From Chromobotia macracanthus (taxonomy: Eukaryota > Chordata > Actinopteri > Cypriniformes > Botiidae), in the NCBI GenBank assembly GCA_036877525.1, contig JAZGTH010000075.1:3164501-3228500 (forward strand): 64,000 nt of DNA. The letters are read 5' to 3'. Of the stretch, positions 53,810 to 60,316 are shown in pieces. The number at the start of each line of letters is the position of its first letter. The stretch's first letter is position 1. The notes beneath the pieces were generated by a model, which was given only the letters and a program-made list of their open reading frames with translations, made no database searches and had not been told where the DNA came from. The translations under genes and the position numbers were made by a program.

Positions 53810-56800
53810 GTGCTGTCTCTCTGACTTCTGGCTCATGCAAACAAGCGATGCACATCAGCTATGTGTTGTGTTTTATGTTAATGCAGGTGCAGGAGAGAGA
53901 GTCCGTTCGTCCTTGCATATGTCTGGCAATGATTACGCATGTCATTTACAATTACCTTGTTTAGAAATGAGGTTTTTCCAACTGTACTTCTATTATATTC
54001 AATGACTAGCACAGGCTTGTTGTTTTTAAACTATATTTTATACTACAATCACATCTGCTTCTAACAGAAAGAAAAATGGAAAATAAGAGAAAAGAAACTG
54101 AAGGATATTAAACTCAGAAATCAAAATCCTGCTGTAAGGTTATATGATGCTGTTTGTATCAGTGGAGTTAATGTGCTTGCCAGTTCTCAGATAGATGTTA
54201 GGAAGACTGTGACCTTGCCTTTTGATCTCATACAGTGGATGATCTCTGACCTCTCAAGAGACACATGAATGACCCTGAGAGCTGTTAGCCATCTCAGTCA
54301 CAGCACCAGAGACGTTCGATTTCAGCTTCAAACATAACTCATCAAAACAACCCTCGCGTTTCTCTGACGTTAAATGATAACGTTTTAGGACGGTTCAGTT
54401 GGTGTACATTCCCAGTCTCAGAACGAACGTAACATACGTTCAGAACGTTCTGTAAAATATGTCATGTATCAGAAACGTTATTCTTAAGTAGTTGGTGGAA
54501 TGTTTTAAAAATGTAACGTCAATTACAATTTTAAAATAAATTACAAAATTAAAACGTTCTTATAACCAAGCAATGACGTTAACACAACGTCAAAAAAACT
54601 GGACAATTTGAGCGCTCCCGGATCTTTCAAAATAAAGTTTTAACGTTTTGTTACTTAACGCACATGTTAGGGAAATGTTCTTACAACTTAAAGTTGTTAG
54701 CTGAGTTTAACATCACACAGATTTCTGAATGCTCGTGTGGATGGCGTGCAGGTCACTGAACCTCGCAAATGCAGACCTTCAGTAATTATGTTTGCCACAT
54801 TGCAGGCAAACAAAAATACAGAAACAAACAAAACGAGACCGTTCAAACAAGCGCAGTGGTTTACTTTGGTGCAGTGTGTTCATGATTGTGACTGATGTGT
54901 GTGTTTTTCTTTCGGTGCTCTTGCAGGTCTGGTGTGCATGAAGTCCAGCACTTCTGTGGTGGAACTGGTTATGCTGTTGTGCTCACAGGTGAGATCTCTC
55001 TTTCTTTGCTTTCCCTGCTTTTGGGACCCAACAATGAATTTTTTTATTGTGATGTTTTTCACCTCATATGACTTTCCTGTGGAAACTGACAGAAGATATT
55101 TTGAAGAACCATAACGGTCGTTTTTCATGCTTGTAGCAAACAATGGGGAACCGAAGGGAATATCGTTATATTAACATTATTGTTTGTTTTACAGGAACTA
55201 TATTCTATGTTTTAATTTCGGTAACATTTTTAAATGTTCCACTAACAACTTAAGTATAACATTTTTGTTATATAATAAATATAAAGTGTTAAAAATTTCT
55301 ACTAATGTTACTGCAAAACATACTTTGAGAAACTTTTAGAGATCATTAGCCAACATTCTCAGAATGTTCCATTAGCTGGGAATACATTAACACGTTTTAA
55401 ACCGAATTTAAGTAAAGCTTAAACCATAATCGGAATGTAACATTAATGTTATATAGACGTTACAAATGATCAGAAATCTCACTGAAAGGATGCTACGTCT
55501 TCCCACATTGTCCTTTTCATCTGAAAACAGTTCATCTTGTAACCCCACCTCATGTAAACACACCGCAATCATTTTCTGTCTAAACCCAACTGACGTATTA
55601 CAGCTCCTGACCTCCGTAGCCCCTGGTTAAGCCTTCCCTTTCAAAGGGGTCAGGGTCCCAGTGTAGTAGTCAAAGCGGGAGATATTTTACATACCTCCTG
55701 TCAGCCCATCTCTCCTGCGCGGGGAGCCCATACGGAAGCGATTACTTCAGCAACTCTTCCTCAAAGATCCAGACGGTCGGAGGGCTCGGCGGGATGGGAG
55801 CTTTAAGTCGTTGAATGGCACCTCTGACTCTGTGAAGTTCATACCACTAAACTCCCGGCCCGAGAGAGGAGTCGATCTGTACATTTGCTCTTAGTTTACC
55901 CTGACAGAAGCACCGTCCCCCAGACAGCATGACGCACGGGTCCGTCCCGCTGTTCTCTTCATCTCCTTTTGAAGATTTTAGACGATCTTTCTCTTGTTGC
56001 ATTGAATGTTTGGACGTTTTTTTGCTGGTATCTGTTTTATGACAGCTCTCGCTTGGTTGCCAGTTGGATTTATTGTAGACTGAAGCATTACTTTGAGACC
56101 CAAGCTCCCGGTTTTCTCCTCCTCCGCCCATGTTAGACATATAATGTTACTGCAACTGCAAGAGCTCACGCCATAAGGATCTCCCAGGGCAGAAACAGCC
56201 TGATATATCGATTGACCAGAGAGGGAGTGAAACCAGAGCCTGGGCCCAAAACAGCTCTCAGACGCAGGAAAGTCTCTTTGGAGCCAAAACCTTAAAAACC
56301 GGCTCGCTGTAGGATCTGATTTAGAACACGTTTCCCTGGCCTAAAAGGGCCTTGATAAACAAAAGACTAGATTCTGCAGATGACAGAGTGAGCGAGAGAG
56401 GAAGTGACTGTATAAGGGAAGTAGATTTGGATGCAAAGTATGCAAAAAGTGTTTTGTCAAATGAGTACAGTGTCCCAATACTATTCCAGTATTCATGATA
56501 CAGTAAGTGAACTGTATCTACAGGGATATGGCTTTACTAAGATTGCAGTTAGTAAGATCAAATGAAAGTGAACAGTGAGCCAGGTTGTTTGTTTTCAGGT
56601 GTAAGCACTTTAGGTATGAAGAAACTTGTAACTTGTGGGTACATTGTATTTGTTTCTCAACAAGTCATTGAGTAAATTGTTGATTTATTAAAGAACACGT
56701 GGGTCAATCACTGATCAGGAAATGTTTCATCAAATTTAGTAATTTGATTTTTTAACATTTTTTACACCTCGCAAAATTAAAGCGCTGTACAATCGGAACA

Positions 56801-58645
56801 GGATTTTAGTTTTATTTTACCGTCCTGATGTTGTCACAGCTTCTCTCCACTGTTATTGTTTTCTGTACTCACTGTGTGACCTCTTTTAAAATGAATATAT
56901 GCTTGATGCACATCTAAACACAGTCTACATCTTCGTTCCTGTAGGAGACACCATCACTGTGACTCCCAACAACCTTGAGCGTTTCCTCCTCTCATCTCCG
57001 CGCTAATGCGCTTTGACAGCAGGACATTCGCCGCTCGTGACCTCACACCCCCTCTGTTTCGCGAACTGTCACATTTATGAATAAATTAGCGATAATCATC
57101 TCACATTTTTTATTTATGCCTCCTAATCAACGCAATTCATCTCGGCCGCCGACAGCCAGTGTTTTTATCCAATCAGGTGGGGGCGGGCGTGGCAGAGGTC
57201 AGCCAAGAAGTGTTTCGTGTAGCTGCTTAAACTTACATAAAGGATCTAACATGGAGCCGGAGAGATTTACTGATGGACGGCCTCCAGATGACGAGAGAAG
57301 CAGAGAGCAGATAAAAGCAAATCACTCTCCATGTGTCTTGACAGGTCAGATTGAGACACTGGAAATTCTTGAGAGCCATTAAAGTTTGTGAGTTACAAAT
57401 CAAGGGAAAAGGGGAAAAAACTGACTGGCTTGGACACACAACTCAAGCGTAAACGCTACAACTTTCTTACAAAGATTTTTTTGTGGTGTAGAGTTTTGGC
57501 TAATAACTGCTTTCAGCTGAGTACATTTTGGCAGGCAGTTTGGACTGGAGAGCTTGACAGCTGAGCCTGGAATTTGGAGGCGTAGGTTAAACGATTATTG
57601 AAGTTTGAATAGAATTAAGTTTTTGACTTTCGTGAAAGCATGTATTCCAAGTTTTACTGAAGCAAGAAGGTGACTTGTTAAACAATCCAAATTCTTGTCA
57701 GAGTTGAGAGGACAAGTGAGTTTCCTGGATGGAGGGAGATTTTTAAACGTGATCTTATTTTCCTCTACATGAAAAATAGATGAAGAAACAGAAAGAAACA
57801 AACAGAATCCCCAAATCTCAATCAGATATGAACATTGCAGGTGATAAAGTAACACGTGAGAATCATTTAGCATCGCTGTGCTAAACTTTTGGTCTAGTTG
57901 GTCTCCTGGCCTGGCTAAGATGTGTTAAACTGGTTTATTGTACTGGTTTAGACTAGCCAGGCTGAGAAACCAGATTGGCTTAAGCTGTTTGTTTTGCACA
58001 GGAACTTAAGATAAACTCTTCATGTCAGTGGTCAAACCCAGCATGTCAGTTTTTTCCTCTCTACATTCTGGATGGCAGGCCGGACATGCTCTCCTCTTTT
58101 ACATGAGAGATTGCGTTACCATCTTCCAGAGGTACTTGTCATCACTAATGCACATCACATGGGCAGCACGTTCGTCTGAGCCCCCCAAAATCCCTCCGCA
58201 ATCACACCCACCTCTCCTGGGGGATCTCATTCTCCTAGGAGAGAGAGAAAGTTTCAAAAGAATCACCTCGCAGTGCCCGTTTCAAGTGCCAAGGCCATTT
58301 GAGAGGAGACAGCAGATCTGGACCTGGCTCGGGTGTCTTGGAGGAGGCTGATGTCATTTTCTTGGCAGGCTGGTGTTACCCCCACATCTGCATGGATTTC
58401 CTTATTCATTGTTGTCATGTGGGTGCTGTTCAACTAGAGCAGAGGCTAGTGAACAAGAACTGAGCTGAGACGACCCCATCTCAGACGAGGAACGGCCTGA
58501 CTGCGAAGATAATGAATAGAGGAGGAGAGAGAGAGAGTGTGTAAGAGAAAGAGAGGCATATTGGGTCACTTACAACATTTGGAGACCAGATGTGTCTCAA
58601 TGTCATCTCTGGTTTTGGCTCAATGAGGGGTAGAGAAGATGCTCA

Positions 58646-58679
<34 letters not shown>

Positions 58680-60279
58680 CTGGTATTCACTGCATTATGG
58701 GGACCAAATGTCCCCACAACTATAATAATACCAATACATTTTGATCTTGTGGGGCATTTATGTTTGCCCCACAAGCAAAAAAATGCAGATTCCTCACACA
58801 AAGCTGTTGTGTGCACCTTTGGAATGAGATAAGGGTGAGTAAATGAATGCCAAATTTTCATTTTCTTTAAAAACAGTTTGTGTGGATTTTCAGCCATGCC
58901 GTGCAATTGTAAACTCAAGCAGAGCTCATATATTACAGTCAAAACCATCAAAATTTGATATTCGGTACACGACAGGAGCAGTTGCATTTCCCAGCATTCC
59001 CAGTCATTAGTGAGGTCATGTGTTCACTTCCACCCCAGTGGCTCTCTTCTCACCCTAGGACGGGGGAGTATTTTTCAAGCCTGCTCTTTCCTTTTGAACT
59101 CTGGCCCGGCTCCTGCTCTTTCCTCCAGCCCGTACCTTTGAGAGCAAACGGAAAACCAAATGAAAATTTCCCATAGTGAGACGCAAACCTTTAATCATCT
59201 CCAGACCCATGTTGTGCATGTGAAAGACAGTGAACGAAGGAGAAATGAGGAGAGGGAGGGCGTGAGCCCTGAGGCCTCCGCGGGACTCCAGGCGAGGCGA
59301 GAGGGCCCCGGGTTCGAGACACGGGGTCTTCGGTCATCTGTCACTGGGTGCTCACAGGAAGGAAATGGCTGTGTTTCAGGGGCAGAAGGATACAGTTTCA
59401 TTCAGCAATTACATCTCTCCTGTGTTTACGAATCTGTTTGCGGTGGAAGAAAGGGTCCTTGCACGTGCACAGGGCCGAGATCCAGCCTTTTCATGGCTCT
59501 GGCTCTTAGTGGTGGATGTGTGACCTCAAAGCTGTCTTTCCTTTCTCAGACACACAGAAATTCAATTTACTATGATTGCTATCGCTAGATATTTGGTTTA
59601 GCTTTAATGTTAGACTTTAATACACATATTTGTATATGCCACTGGTTTTTATTCGGTTTTAAATACAGCTTTATTCAAATCCTGATGTTCTTTTAATTGT
59701 ACTGTATGCTCAGAATTATACTTACATTTGCATTTATTGACGGCCTCTAATAAAATATTTTTTGTCAGCTTGCACTGTTTGAATATTGATAAAACAAAGA
59801 TCAGACAATCGCCACAGTATAAACACTGACGGGCAATCTTTCTGTTTGTTTCAGGAGTGGCAGAACTCCATCCAGAAGAACGCTGGCCTGGCTTTCATTG
59901 AACTTATCAACGAGGGCAGGTAGAGTCTCAAATCCACAGTACAGCTCAGTTCAGTGTATGCTCATGCCACCTCAAGCCAGTTATCTCTGGTCTTCTCGAC
60001 TGTCTAGTCACCATAGCACTGAGCATGCAGACTAGAGAACAGAGTGGAGACCAGATTAGTCTCTAAGCCTCTTCTCCCAGTAGTGTGGGCACAGTGTGTG
60101 TGTGTGTGTGTCAATTCTAATATTGGAGCCATTGCAATGGGCAGCTAATGTATTGTAGCTTTAAAGGTCTCTGTGTGTAAAGTGTGCGTGTGTTTGTCAG
60201 AGCTCAGGCTGTGGTCATTGTTGTCAAGCTGATCTCAACCTGCTCAGCCTAAACCCCCATCTGCTGACCCATCTGTGCA

Positions 60280-60316
<37 letters not shown>

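Larger units (their letters stand above)
51196..54926 (+). other. nbea: nbea intron 33
   Basis: It is 3.7 kb, with a pure CT tract (53742-53805), a reverse ACGTT element (54405-54712) and a GC-richer block at 52220-52640. No coding potential is seen. Confidence 0.75.
54989..59854 (+). other. nbea: nbea intron 34
   Basis: This is the longest complete intron (4.9 kb). It has an Angel fragment, a forward ACGTT element (55188-55385), GC-balanced repeat-free blocks (55590-56350, 56930-57180, 58120-58340, 59050-59480), an AGCTGGT-type repeat and a GT tract. No nested gene was found. Confidence 0.75.

Noticed and set aside
55847..56140. Minus-strand 97-codon frame
   Set aside because: It shows no recognisable domain, and its composition is explained by chance in a GC-richer stretch. 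It is kept only as a note in the findings.
54989..59854. A nested intronless gene such as MAB21L1
   Set aside because: MAB21L1 lies in a NBEA intron in vertebrates, but no ~360-codon frame with its sequence is present here. It is expected further downstream.
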